Shown: piece after piece, positions 7,722 through 16,594 of the stretch
How the letters are laid out: the number at the start of each line of letters is the position of its first letter
Numbering within the stretch: position 1 is the stretch's first letter
Assembly (NCBI RefSeq): GCF_003664005.1
Contig: NZ_RCCJ01000001.1
Coordinates: forward strand, 496,001-560,000
Direction: 5' to 3'
DNA length: 64,000 nucleotides
Origin: Hydrogenivirga caldilitoris
GTDB lineage: Bacteria > Aquificota > Aquificia > Aquificales > Aquificaceae
Notes under the pieces: generated by a model
What the model saw: only the letters and a program-made list of their open reading frames with translations
Databases searched by the model: none
Told to the model about the DNA's origin: nothing
Program-made: the position numbers and the translations under genes

Positions 7722-9806
7722 ATGAAGAGGATAAAGGTTGCCATAGCTGGAAACCCCAACGTGGGGAAAACGACGATTCTGAACCAGATAGCCGGGACTT
7801 CCTTAAAGGTGGGGAACTGGCCCGGAGTTACGGTTGAGAAGAAAGAGGCTGTCGTGAAGTTTGGGGACTACGAAATTTACCTGGTTGACCTCCCAGGGAT
7901 ATACACCCTTGAACCCATCTCGGAAGATGAGAGGATAGCAGTTCGTTTCCTTGAAGAAGAAAAGCCCGATGTGATACTTAACATACTGGAAACCCCAAAC
8001 ATTGAGAGAAACCTTCTCCTAACCACGGAACTTCTGGAATTTGGAATCCCAACGGTTGTGGTTCTGAACATGATAGATGAAGCTAACAAGCTCGGCATTG
8101 AAGTTGATGAAAAAAGGATTGAGGAGCTTTTGAATGTAAAGGCTATAAAAACCATAGGAAGAACCGGTTTAGGTACTAAGGATATACTCCCAGCCATAGT
8201 TGAGACCTATGAGAAAAAGCTCAGTCCAAAACCTGTGACCTACACTCCTGAGCTTGAAGAAGCGCTTAAGAGGGTATATGACTCCTTAGAAAATAAGGAG
8301 GTAAACAAATACGAGCTTATAAAGCTCCTCTTGAACGGGGAAAAGTTTTCCGAACTGAGGAGGGAGCTTGAGAATAGGACAGGAAAGAAGGTTTACGACC
8401 TGGTCAACGATGAAAGGTACGCCTTTGCCCACGGTCTCTTTGCGGAGGTCGTTAAGAAAAGAGGAGTTTCGGCTAAGGATATAACCGACAGCATAGACAG
8501 AGTGGTTCTTCATCCCTATCTGGGGTTTTTAGTGTTTGTGGCAGTTATCTACATAACCTTCAAACTTGCCTTTGACTTCTCGTCCCCTTTTGTAGACTGG
8601 ATAGACGGTTTCATAAACAACTTCTTAGCGCCTCTTACTTTTTCCATTATGAAGACTCTCCATCTACCGGAGTGGTTCCTCCGCTTTTTCTCAGAAGCGG
8701 TGGTTGGTGGCGTCGGCTTCGTCTTAACCTTTGTCCCTCTTATAGCCGTCCTCTACTTATTTATAACCTTCCTTGAGATGTCGGGCTACATTCCGAGGGT
8801 AGCCTTCCTCATGGACAGGTTTATGCACAGGATAGGACTTCACGGGAAGAGCGTAATTCCCCTGATACTCGGCTTTGGGTGTAACGTCCCGGCGATAATA
8901 GCCACGAGAACTATGGAATCAACGAGGGATAAGCTCCTTGTAATAATGATGATTCCCTTTATGAGCTGCCCAGCAAGGCTTGTTGTCTTTGCCTTCTTTG
9001 CCTCTATATTCTTTAAAGACCACCCAGCCCTCGTTATAACCTTTCTGTACATGCTCGGTATATTTGTTGCCCTTTTGACCGGTTTTCTCCTGAGAAAGAC
9101 CGTTTATAGAGAGACTCTTTCCCACTTCGTTATGGAACTTCCACCCTACAGACTTCCCTCCCTGAGGTCCGTTTTAACTATAGTGTTAGTTCACGTGAAA
9201 GACTTTCTTTACAGGGCGGGGACCTTAATATTCGGTGCCTCTATAGTGATATGGCTACTCCTTAACTTACCGCCGGGTGTAAAGAACCCTTCAGAAAGCA
9301 TCGCAGGGTCAGTAGGCAGGGCAATAGTTCCTGTTTTTGAACCCATAGGTATAAGCGACTGGAAGGCGACTACCTCTCTTATCCCCGCATTTCTTGCGAG
9401 GGAGATAGTTTTAAGTTCCATGGGCACAATATACACAGCTTCAGAAGGCGGTGAGAAGAAGGAGAAAACCTTTGACCTCTGGGAAGCTCTGAAAAGTCAA
9501 GTCACAGGTTTGGGAACAGCTCTGAAGGATGCGGTGAGCTCTGTTCTCACCTTTAGCATCACCTCCCTTCAGGTTGATGAGGAAGAAAGCGATACCCTCA
9601 GAGAGCTTATAAGGAAGGACTTCACACCAGCTTCAGCCATGTCTTTTATGGTATTTATCCTTATATACACCTCGTGCCTGGGAACCTATGCTGTTATGGT
9701 TCGTGAGATAGGTAAGCTAAGAGCCACCCTGTTCCTCGGATACAGCTTCATCGCCGCTTGGGTTACAGCCTTCGTCATTTATAAGGTATTTAACATACTG
9801 GGATAA
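7722..9806 (+). CDS. feoB: Ferrous iron transporter FeoB
   Basis: A 694-residue Fe(II) importer of the cytoplasmic membrane. The N-terminal G domain has G1 (GNPNVGKTT), the GNWPGVTVEKKE switch, DLPG (G3) and LNMIDE in the G4 position. A cytosolic helical segment follows to about 260, then the membrane domain with two Gate repeats, including GFGCNVPAI and the SCPAR segment. It has no C-terminal FeoC-like extension, and feoA is a separate gene. The 3' end overlaps the convergent lipoate-ligase fusion by 28 bp. Ferrous uptake suits an anaerobic or microaerobic habitat. Confidence 0.96.
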   Translation: MKRIKVAIAGNPNVGKTTILNQIAGTSLKVGNWPGVTVEKKEAVVKFGDYEIYLVDLPGIYTLEPISEDERIAVRFLEEEKPDVILNILETPNIERNLLLTTELLEFGIPTVVVLNMIDEANKLGIEVDEKRIEELLNVKAIKTIGRTGLGTKDILPAIVETYEKKLSPKPVTYTPELEEALKRVYDSLENKEVNKYELIKLLLNGEKFSELRRELENRTGKKVYDLVNDERYAFAHGLFAEVVKKRGVSAKDITDSIDRVVLHPYLGFLVFVAVIYITFKLAFDFSSPFVDWIDGFINNFLAPLTFSIMKTLHLPEWFLRFFSEAVVGGVGFVLTFVPLIAVLYLFITFLEMSGYIPRVAFLMDRFMHRIGLHGKSVIPLILGFGCNVPAIIATRTMESTRDKLLVIMMIPFMSCPARLVVFAFFASIFFKDHPALVITFLYMLGIFVALLTGFLLRKTVYRETLSHFVMELPPYRLPSLRSVLTIVLVHVKDFLYRAGTLIFGASIVIWLLLNLPPGVKNPSESIAGSVGRAIVPVFEPIGISDWKATTSLIPAFLAREIVLSSMGTIYTASEGGEKKEKTFDLWEALKSQVTGLGTALKDAVSSVLTFSITSLQVDEEESDTLRELIRKDFTPASAMSFMVFILIYTSCLGTYAVMVREIGKLRATLFLGYSFIAAWVTAFVIYKVFNILG

Positions 9807-11977
9807 TTAACGAATTCTTCCAACTTCTCTGCGTTTATGCCGCTCAGGGAAACGTCCGCATCGGGATGCCCATAAAGGTTACATAGGGTAACTATCTTGG
9901 TGTCGGTATGCTTTTTTAAGAGTCTTATCACGAAGTCCGTCCTGTAACAGTGAACTCCGATCATCAGGGTGAGGTCGTGATTTCCATGCAGGATTGAGAT
10001 ATGAGGATTTGGAGGGTCTATTTCCCTTGACGGGTCAAAGTTCTTATTCTTGGGTCTGTAGTCGGGAAGGACGTGAACGTTGAGGTTGGGAAACAACTCC
10101 TTTAGCTTCTTTACGAGTTCTGCCTTTCTCTCGGTTTCCTCACTCCATCTCCAAAGAACCAACGGTCCAACTATTATCGTGGGTCTCTCAGCTTTCATTA
10201 GGAGCTTCACAGCCTCCCTAAAGGCTTCCTCATACCTAACCTTCTCCCCGTTTATGAAGCCAACGTTCTTATCCTTTTCCTTAACTATCGGAAGTCTTGT
10301 CCTGTCCTCCTCAGGTCCGGAAACAGCTTTTGGGATTTTGTAGTACTCGGGTATGAAATCTCTCAGGGGCTCAGCCGGTTGAGGTCTTTCCCTCTTCTGT
10401 CTCTCATCATGCTCTTCAACTTTCTCTTTCAGGGACAGAATCTTCTGGGAATCTTCCACGAAGAGGTCAAGCTCAACCTGAAACTCTCCGTGGTAAGCCT
10501 TTTCCTCCTCCTCAACACCAAGGTCGTAACAGGTTGTTCCTATTATGTCTATAAGTACTCCGTTGGCTCCCCAGTCTTTAGCCTTCCTGAATATTTCATA
10601 TCTCTTCTCGTAGAACTCATAGCAACAGTGCCCTATATAGGTGTATCCGTTTTCGGCACACCACTGAAGGGTATCCCGAAGCATTTCAAAGCTTGTTATG
10701 GTTATAGGTATCATGCCCCTCTCGTAAGCCATGCGGTACAGGTCTCCAACTGTACACCCACCACACTCACCACAATCATCTGTGTGCCTGTAGTCACACC
10801 ATGCAGGCTTTGCGCAGTATGGGAGAAGCATAACCTTCGCCTTCTTAATGTTGTCCTTCAGACCACCCCCTATACTACCTATCACCTTGTTCAGACTTTT
10901 TTTTTCAATACCGAGGTCTTGGGCTTCCAACTTCCTCAAAGGGAACATAACGGCTTCAACAAAGTCATCAACCGTAAGGTTTACACTCTCAAACCTGTTT
11001 TTCTCAAAGAATTCCCTTATCCTCTTTTCTACGTCCTGGACGGGTGTATGTTTCAAATAGGCTTCCAAGTCGTATATGAGCCTTTTAGGGTTTATGAAGA
11101 GGTCCCCGTTAATAACCACCTGCTGGAGCAACTTCCTATCGCTGTCCACCTTTGCCGAAACCCTGAAGGTCCCTCCTGGACACCTGTATATACCGAAAAG
11201 GACTTCTGAGCTTTCGGGTGCACGCTTTACGTGATATATCCATTCATCGCTCTTGAAGTAGTCCTTCTTCTCCTCTAAAAGCCTTTTCTCTTCTTCCGTG
11301 AGTTCCCCCCATTGGGCTTCTATCCCAAATTCTTCCTTAAAGGCTTGAAGGAAAGCCTGGAAGACCTCCTCCTTTTCTGGTATCCTTCCAAGCTCTCTTT
11401 TAAGCCACGTTACCCTGTCCTCTGCTGCCTTAATGCCCTTTGAAGTAAGCTTTTCAACTGGTATCTGTAGAGATTTGAGCATTCTCTCCACATTGAAGTC
11501 AACCAGAACCGTTCCCTGATAGAGGAAGGCATTGCCCTCAAAGACACCACCCGTTCCCGAAATCTTTTTACCTTCAACCTCTATATCGTTCCTTGGTCTG
11601 AATTCTGCTTTGACACCGAGCTTGTTGAGAGCTTTTGCGGCAGCCTTGCATATCTTCTCCGTAATATGCTCGTAACTGAGTTCCCCAAAGTCTCTCCTAT
11701 CAGCTATTATTTCCCAGCCTATCTGGGTCTCGTCAAAGTATATGGCTCCTCCTCCCGTTATCCTCCTACCTACCTCTATACCCTCCCTTTTCGTGTACTC
11801 CTCCCTCACCTCCTGCTCTATGGCTTGATGGTATCCTATGAGAACACACTCGGGCTTGAACTGGAGGAATCTTATGGTGTTTGGTATTTTACCTTCTGCT
11901 TTTAGCTCAAGCATAACCTGGTCAAGAGCTATGTTCTCATTCTGGGGTCGCTGCCCTGTATATATAACTCTCCACAT
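9779..11977 (-). CDS. Lipoate-protein ligase A / DUF116 / CODH epsilon-like fusion
   Basis: A 732-residue protein with at least three parts. Residues 1 to about 260 are a lipoate-protein ligase A catalytic domain (RRITGGGAIYFDE, and NDIEVEGKKISGTGG with the conserved Lys), followed to about 355 by the accessory domain (GIYRCPGGTFRVSAKV). Residues about 365-530 are a DUF116 domain rich in cysteine (LLPYC, PAWCDYR, DDCGECGGCTVGDL, GHCCYEF). Residues about 550-732 resemble the epsilon/CdhB subunit of CO dehydrogenase/acetyl-CoA synthase (PTIIVGPLV, LTLMIGVHCYRTDFVIRLLKK). The start has a GGAGGG Shine-Dalgarno. Lipoate attachment to a GcvH or a lipoate-binding sulfur-oxidation protein is the likely role of the first part; what the others add is unknown. 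Confidence 0.82.
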   Translation of the reverse strand: MWRVIYTGQRPQNENIALDQVMLELKAEGKIPNTIRFLQFKPECVLIGYHQAIEQEVREEYTKREGIEVGRRITGGGAIYFDETQIGWEIIADRRDFGELSYEHITEKICKAAAKALNKLGVKAEFRPRNDIEVEGKKISGTGGVFEGNAFLYQGTVLVDFNVERMLKSLQIPVEKLTSKGIKAAEDRVTWLKRELGRIPEKEEVFQAFLQAFKEEFGIEAQWGELTEEEKRLLEEKKDYFKSDEWIYHVKRAPESSEVLFGIYRCPGGTFRVSAKVDSDRKLLQQVVINGDLFINPKRLIYDLEAYLKHTPVQDVEKRIREFFEKNRFESVNLTVDDFVEAVMFPLRKLEAQDLGIEKKSLNKVIGSIGGGLKDNIKKAKVMLLPYCAKPAWCDYRHTDDCGECGGCTVGDLYRMAYERGMIPITITSFEMLRDTLQWCAENGYTYIGHCCYEFYEKRYEIFRKAKDWGANGVLIDIIGTTCYDLGVEEEEKAYHGEFQVELDLFVEDSQKILSLKEKVEEHDERQKRERPQPAEPLRDFIPEYYKIPKAVSGPEEDRTRLPIVKEKDKNVGFINGEKVRYEEAFREAVKLLMKAERPTIIVGPLVLWRWSEETERKAELVKKLKELFPNLNVHVLPDYRPKNKNFDPSREIDPPNPHISILHGNHDLTLMIGVHCYRTDFVIRLLKKHTDTKIVTLCNLYGHPDADVSLSGINAEKLEEFVNYPSMLNTL

Positions 11978-12034
11978 ATCTTTCCCTCCGTTAAGGGCAA
12001 TTATACAAGAGTGTAGAACATATATTTAAAGAGT

Positions 12035-12508
12035 ATGCTGATTAAGGTCATCTTGGCGCTCTCCCTCCTCGTACTCTTCTCTTGCTCTGTGCTTGTTGAG
12101 GAGAGAAGGGCTGACTCCTGCCTGATTGTTGATGACCCTACAGGTAATCGGGGTACGCTGAAGGTGAACTGCCCTGAACTTTCCTTTCTTCTCTTTTACG
12201 ACAACTCCCCCGATGGGAGAGACCCTCTGATCCTTGAAGTTAAAGGGATTAAAGCCCGGCGCCTGGAAGGGAAAAGGATAGAACCTTACCACATACAGAC
12301 AGGCAGCTATGAAACTCTCTCGGGGTGGGCTTATGAGGAGGAATGGAAACTTGGAAATTACTCCCTCAAGGGTTTTGAGTATTATGTGAACGGAGGTACA
12401 GCGTGCTACGAAGAGGAGGAGAGAGCAACCGTTGAACTGGTTCGTAATGGAAGAAGGGTTAAGCTGCTAAATCGCTACTGGCATGAAACTGACTGCGGGG
12501 GAAATTAA
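12035..12508 (+). CDS. Hypothetical lipoprotein
   Basis: A 157-residue protein I do not recognise. The N-terminus has a short hydrophobic stretch with a lipobox-like LFSC around residues 14-17, so it is probably an inner- or outer-membrane-anchored lipoprotein. The mature part is acidic and has three further Cys (positions about 29, 48 and 129) and a C-terminal WHETDCGGN. TATATT lies 8 nt before the ATG with no Shine-Dalgarno, suggesting a nearly leaderless mRNA. Its 3' end overlaps the convergent RND gene by 4 bases (TTAA). Confidence 0.6.
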   Translation: MLIKVILALSLLVLFSCSVLVEERRADSCLIVDDPTGNRGTLKVNCPELSFLLFYDNSPDGRDPLILEVKGIKARRLEGKRIEPYHIQTGSYETLSGWAYEEEWKLGNYSLKGFEYYVNGGTACYEEEERATVELVRNGRRVKLLNRYWHETDCGGN

Positions 12509-15500
12509 GTCCTTCTAAACCTAAACCTTATACCTTCAAAGAATTCATACACAACCGGTATCACGAAAAGGCTCAGCGGTAGGGCTGTTGTGAGACCCCC
12601 TATCACAGCAACCGCAAGGGGCTGCCTCAACTCTGCACCTTCTGTTATTCCAAGGGCTACCGGGAGTAAAGCAAACATTATCGTCAGTGTTGTCATAAGT
12701 ATAGGACGAAGTCTCTCTTTTCTTGCCTTCATTATCGCATCTCTGACAGTTTCTCCCTCCTTACGGAGCTGAACTATCCTTTCTATGAACAGGACTGAAT
12801 CCCTTGCCACCAGACCTATCAATAGGATCACACCGAAGTAAGAGGGCAGATTCAAACTTCCGCCCGTGATGTATATGAGACCGAAGACCCCCGATATGGC
12901 TAAGGGTAAGGTGAGCATAACCGTGAAGGGGTGGACAAGGCTCTCAAACAGAGATGCAAGTATCATATAAACTCCTGCAACCGCTATTATGAGGGCGAGG
13001 GCAAGACCTGCAAAGGCTCTCTGGAACTCCTTTGTCTGTCCGGTAGGTTCAAAGGTGTATCCGGGAGGGAGCCTGTCCCTTAAAAAACCCTCTATCTCTG
13101 AAACCGCCTCTCCGAGGGATTTGTCCCTGAGGTTTGCAAAGAGTATAAAGGAATACTGTCTGTTATACCTGTTTATGACCGTATATCCTGGACCGAGCTC
13201 GTACTCTATAACGGAAGTTATAGGAATAAGATCTCCCTTTTTTCCTCTTACGAAAACCTTTTTAAGGTTCTCATAGGTCTTCAGGAAGCTTTCTTCGGCT
13301 TTAACGTAAGTATCATAGCTCTCTGAACCTAGTTCGTAAGTTCCCACCCAAAACTTTCCAAAAAGAGCTGTTAAGGTGTTTCCTATATCCTCAACGTTAA
13401 GTCCCAAATCTCTCAATTTGTCCCTGTCTATCCTTATCTTTATCTCTGGCTGGTTTATCCTTATGTCTGTGTCTATGTCCGCGTAGCCTCCCTTTTCCCT
13501 GAGGAAGGAAGTGAGGTTATCCGCTATCCTTCCGAGCTCTTCAAGGGATTCACCCCTTACCACATACTGTATGTCCGTCTGCCTTCCTCCCCTCGCCCCC
13601 ACTACCGATGGAACCTCAACGGAGGCTCTAACATCCTTTATCTTCCTCAATTCGTCCCTCAGCATGTTCATAACTACCTTCTGGTGAGGTCTAACACTCC
13701 TGTCCTTGAGGGTAACGAAGAACATACCCCCGTTCACTGTAGGGCTCACGAGTCCCTCACCCACAGCCATTCCGTACCTGAGAACGTAAGGGTTTGACAT
13801 AAGAACCTTCTCTATCTCCCGTGCTTTCCGGTTTGTGAATTCAAAAGAAGAGCCCAGAGGGGTTTCAAACCTTATTATGAACCTCCCCTCGTCAACCACC
13901 GGGAAGAACTCCTTCTTGGTAATTTTTGCGAGCTGGAGACCTCCCGCAACGGTGGCGAAGGAGAGAACAAGGACTATCAGCTTGTGGTTGAGCGACCACC
14001 TGAGGGCAACGTCAAAGATTCTCTCAAACCTATCGTAAGCCCTCATGAATACGTTCTTCTTACCAACGCTGACAAGTCTTGCGGAGAGCATGGGAGTGAA
14101 TGAGACCGATACCAGAAAGGAGATAGCTATGGAGGTTATCAGGGTGAAGCTGAAAACTCCGAAGAAGACACCTACCGGACCTTTAAGGAAGAGTATGGGG
14201 AGGAATATAACTATAAGGGAGGCGGTAGAAGAGAGGAGGGCAAAGACCACTATCCTCGTCCCCACGGTTGCAGCCTCTTTTCCCTTAAGACCCTCCTCGT
14301 TCCTTCTGTATATGCTCTCAAGAACAACTATAGCATCGTCAATGACTATTCCAACCGCGACGGCGAGGGCGAGAAGGGAGAGTGTGTTCAGAGAGTTACC
14401 CGTGAGATAGAGGACGAATATAGCTCCTAAGATTGATATAGGTATGGCGGAAACAGGTATAAGGGTGAACCTTACGCTCCCCAAGAAGAGGAAAACCACA
14501 AGGGCGGTGAGGAGACTACCTATAACTATCTCGTGGGTTGCGTCCGCAACGCTCCTCTTTATGAAAACTGAGGCGTCGTAGTTTATATCTATGTTTACAC
14601 CCGCCGGAGCTACCTTCCTGAGCTCCTCTATCTTCCTTATCACCCCCTCCGCAGCCTGAACGGTGTTGGTCTTGCTCTCCTTGTAAACTATGAGGGCAAC
14701 GGCTGACTTTAGGTTAAACCTAACAGCGTTCCTGAGCTCGTCGTAGGAGAACTCGGCATGCCCAACATCCCTGAGCCTTACCCCGTCCCTTAGAATCAGG
14801 TTGTTTATCTCCTCTGCGTTCTTGAACTTTCCTATTATCCTGAGCACGTACTCTCTATTTTTGCTGTATATACTCCCAGCCGGGGTTTCTACGTTGTTCT
14901 TTCTGAAGACCTCTATAACATCGGTTACGGTTAAATTTCTGGAGTGGAGCCTCTCCGGGTCAATCCTTATCCACATGACCCTGTCCCTGAACCCTCCTAA
15001 GTGAACCTCTGCAACACCCCTGACCCTTTCAAACTCCCTCTTTACGACCTTGTCAGCGAAGTAGGATATTACGCCGTAATCCACGTCTCCATGAACGAGG
15101 ACGGCCATTATGGGAGCCATGGAGGTGTTCAGCTTCCTCACAACCGGTGGGTCAACCCCCTCGGGCATTCTTCTGTAAGCTCTCTGAACCGCATCCCTGA
15201 CTTCCTGAGCGGCTACGTCAATATCTTTCCCCAGGTCAAAAACTACGCTTATGCGGGAAACGCCGGTGTAACTCTGAGCTATTATTGAGTCTACACCGCT
15301 TATGGAGGCAAGCTCCTCCTCTATCTCCCTCGTGACTACCGTGTCCACCACGTATGGGTTAGCTCCCTCGTAGGTTGTGCTTATACTCACCACGGGAAAA
15401 TCAACATCGGGAAACCTATCAACGGGAATGTTTTTGTAAGCGTATATGCCGAGTATTATGAAGGTGAGCATAAACATGAAGGTGGTTACCGGTCTGTTTA

Positions 15501-15516
15501 TAAAAAACTTGTACAT
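12505..15516 (-). CDS. RND efflux transporter, HAE1/AcrB-like inner-membrane pump
   Basis: A 1003-residue proton-driven RND pump of the hydrophobe/amphiphile family. It has the duplicated layout: TM1, a large periplasmic loop, TM2-6, and the same again. The TM4 proton relay is intact (VGIVIDDAIVVLESIYRR with the Asp pair). The N-terminus FFINRPVTTFMFMLTFIILG is typical. The partner adaptor and TolC genes lie on the opposite strand, starting 22 bp away, instead of in one operon, so the pump is expressed from a shared bidirectional promoter region. Substrate range cannot be read from the sequence. No local regulator gene is present. Confidence 0.93.
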   Translation of the reverse strand: MYKFFINRPVTTFMFMLTFIILGIYAYKNIPVDRFPDVDFPVVSISTTYEGANPYVVDTVVTREIEEELASISGVDSIIAQSYTGVSRISVVFDLGKDIDVAAQEVRDAVQRAYRRMPEGVDPPVVRKLNTSMAPIMAVLVHGDVDYGVISYFADKVVKREFERVRGVAEVHLGGFRDRVMWIRIDPERLHSRNLTVTDVIEVFRKNNVETPAGSIYSKNREYVLRIIGKFKNAEEINNLILRDGVRLRDVGHAEFSYDELRNAVRFNLKSAVALIVYKESKTNTVQAAEGVIRKIEELRKVAPAGVNIDINYDASVFIKRSVADATHEIVIGSLLTALVVFLFLGSVRFTLIPVSAIPISILGAIFVLYLTGNSLNTLSLLALAVAVGIVIDDAIVVLESIYRRNEEGLKGKEAATVGTRIVVFALLSSTASLIVIFLPILFLKGPVGVFFGVFSFTLITSIAISFLVSVSFTPMLSARLVSVGKKNVFMRAYDRFERIFDVALRWSLNHKLIVLVLSFATVAGGLQLAKITKKEFFPVVDEGRFIIRFETPLGSSFEFTNRKAREIEKVLMSNPYVLRYGMAVGEGLVSPTVNGGMFFVTLKDRSVRPHQKVVMNMLRDELRKIKDVRASVEVPSVVGARGGRQTDIQYVVRGESLEELGRIADNLTSFLREKGGYADIDTDIRINQPEIKIRIDRDKLRDLGLNVEDIGNTLTALFGKFWVGTYELGSESYDTYVKAEESFLKTYENLKKVFVRGKKGDLIPITSVIEYELGPGYTVINRYNRQYSFILFANLRDKSLGEAVSEIEGFLRDRLPPGYTFEPTGQTKEFQRAFAGLALALIIAVAGVYMILASLFESLVHPFTVMLTLPLAISGVFGLIYITGGSLNLPSYFGVILLIGLVARDSVLFIERIVQLRKEGETVRDAIMKARKERLRPILMTTLTIMFALLPVALGITEGAELRQPLAVAVIGGLTTALPLSLFVIPVVYEFFEGIRFRFRRT

Positions 15517-15522
15517 GAGAAG

Positions 15523-15532
15523 TATTATAATA
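15523..15532. promoter_or_regulatory. Symmetric bidirectional -10 element of the RND pump/adaptor pair
   Basis: TATTATAATA is fully self-complementary and contains TATAAT on the plus strand (15526-15531) and on the minus strand (15529-15524). The minus-strand ATG (15516) and plus-strand ATG (15539) are each 11.5 bp from its centre. Neither gene has a Shine-Dalgarno, so both transcripts should start at or within a base or two of the ATG. Confidence 0.6.
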
Positions 15533-15538
15533 TACCGT

Positions 15539-16594
15539 ATGACTGGTCAGTCATTACTTGTGGTTTTGGTGGCTTTTACCTTTATACTCTCCTGCGGAAG
15601 CCCCAAAGAGTCTAAGAAAGCACCCGCAGAAAGAGTGTTTGAGGTGAAGACCGTAGAGCTCAATCCCGTTGACTACACACTCAGATACGAAACCAATGGA
15701 TACTTAGAGGCTGTTGAAACGACCCAGGTCAAGCCTCTGGTCAGTGGGAAGGTGGTAAGGATACTTGTAGAGGAGGGTAGCTGGGTAAAAAGGGGCGATC
15801 TTATGCTAAAGATAGAGGACAAGGATTACAGAGCCCTTTATGAAGAAGCTCTTTGGAACTTGAGGGAAGCCCAGGAAAACTACCAGAACCAGCTCAAGGT
15901 TTATGAAAGAAGAAAGAGACTATACGAGAAGGAGCTTATAAGTAAAGAGGAGTTTGAAGAATCCCAGACTAACCTTTTAACGCTCAAGGCAAAGATAGAA
16001 AGTCTAAAGGCTTCTCTTGAGAAGAGGAGAATAGACCTCCAGAGAACCGAGTTGAAAGCCCCCTTTGATGGGTACGTTGTGAGAAGGCTTGTAAGCGTTG
16101 GTGACCTTGTAGGACCTTCTTCGGTATGTTATGAGGTGGTGAAGCCAGATCCTCTCAGATTTGTGTTTAAGGTTCCCCAGGAGGTGGCTCCTTCCTTAAA
16201 GCTTGGCTCTCCAGTGCATATCAAGCTTGGCAGTGGGGAATTAGAGGCAGAAGTTGAATACATCTCCCCCTCCGTAGATGAAAACAGACTGTTAACTGTG
16301 AAAGCCAAAGTTAAGAACACTTACGGAAAGCTCAAGCCTGGAATGTACGGGGTGGTGAGTTTTGGATACAAGAAGGTTAAAGCTTTCCTGATACCGGAAC
16401 AGGCTGTTCAGCTCTTCCAGGAACAGACATTCCTTTGGGTGGTGAGGGATTCAAGAGCGGTCCGCCTTCCCGTTAACGTGGTCGGGCATGAAGATGGTAA
16501 GTCAGCGATTCTTGGGCAGATAAAGGAGGGAGAGAAGCTTATAGTTGAAAACCTTATGTTCCTGAAGGAAGGTGTGAGGGTAAAGGAAAAATGA
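15539..16594 (+). CDS. RND efflux periplasmic adaptor lipoprotein
   Basis: A 351-residue HlyD/AcrA-type membrane fusion protein. The frame is open from 15446 but the upstream part is antisense to the pump, so the ATG at 15539 is used. A signal peptide ends in a lipobox (FILSC), so it is a lipoprotein. A barrel-sandwich half (VKPLVSGKVVRILVEEGSWV), a coiled-coil hairpin (about 100-170) and the second half (RTELKAPFDGYVVRRLVSVGD) follow, then the beta-barrel and membrane-proximal domains. It should bridge the divergent RND pump and the TolC encoded directly downstream (4-bp overlap). The first codons contain a TetR-like dyad. Confidence 0.92.
   Translation: MTGQSLLVVLVAFTFILSCGSPKESKKAPAERVFEVKTVELNPVDYTLRYETNGYLEAVETTQVKPLVSGKVVRILVEEGSWVKRGDLMLKIEDKDYRALYEEALWNLREAQENYQNQLKVYERRKRLYEKELISKEEFEESQTNLLTLKAKIESLKASLEKRRIDLQRTELKAPFDGYVVRRLVSVGDLVGPSSVCYEVVKPDPLRFVFKVPQEVAPSLKLGSPVHIKLGSGELEAEVEYISPSVDENRLLTVKAKVKNTYGKLKPGMYGVVSFGYKKVKAFLIPEQAVQLFQEQTFLWVVRDSRAVRLPVNVVGHEDGKSAILGQIKEGEKLIVENLMFLKEGVRVKEK
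15540..15553. promoter_or_regulatory. TetR-like operator overlapping the RND adaptor start
   Basis: TGACTGGTCAGTCA, within the larger dyad ATGACTG-GT-CAGTCAT, covers the start codon and next four codons. It is 13/14 identical to a site in the same position of the second adaptor gene at 18955. Dyads of the TGAC/GTCA type are bound by many TetR-family efflux repressors; binding here is inferred. Confidence 0.45.

Noticed and set aside
10379-11209. Long plus-strand open frame (276 codons) opposite the LplA-DUF116 fusion
   Set aside because: Antisense to a gene with clear motifs; its translation has no recognisable domain and no Shine-Dalgarno.
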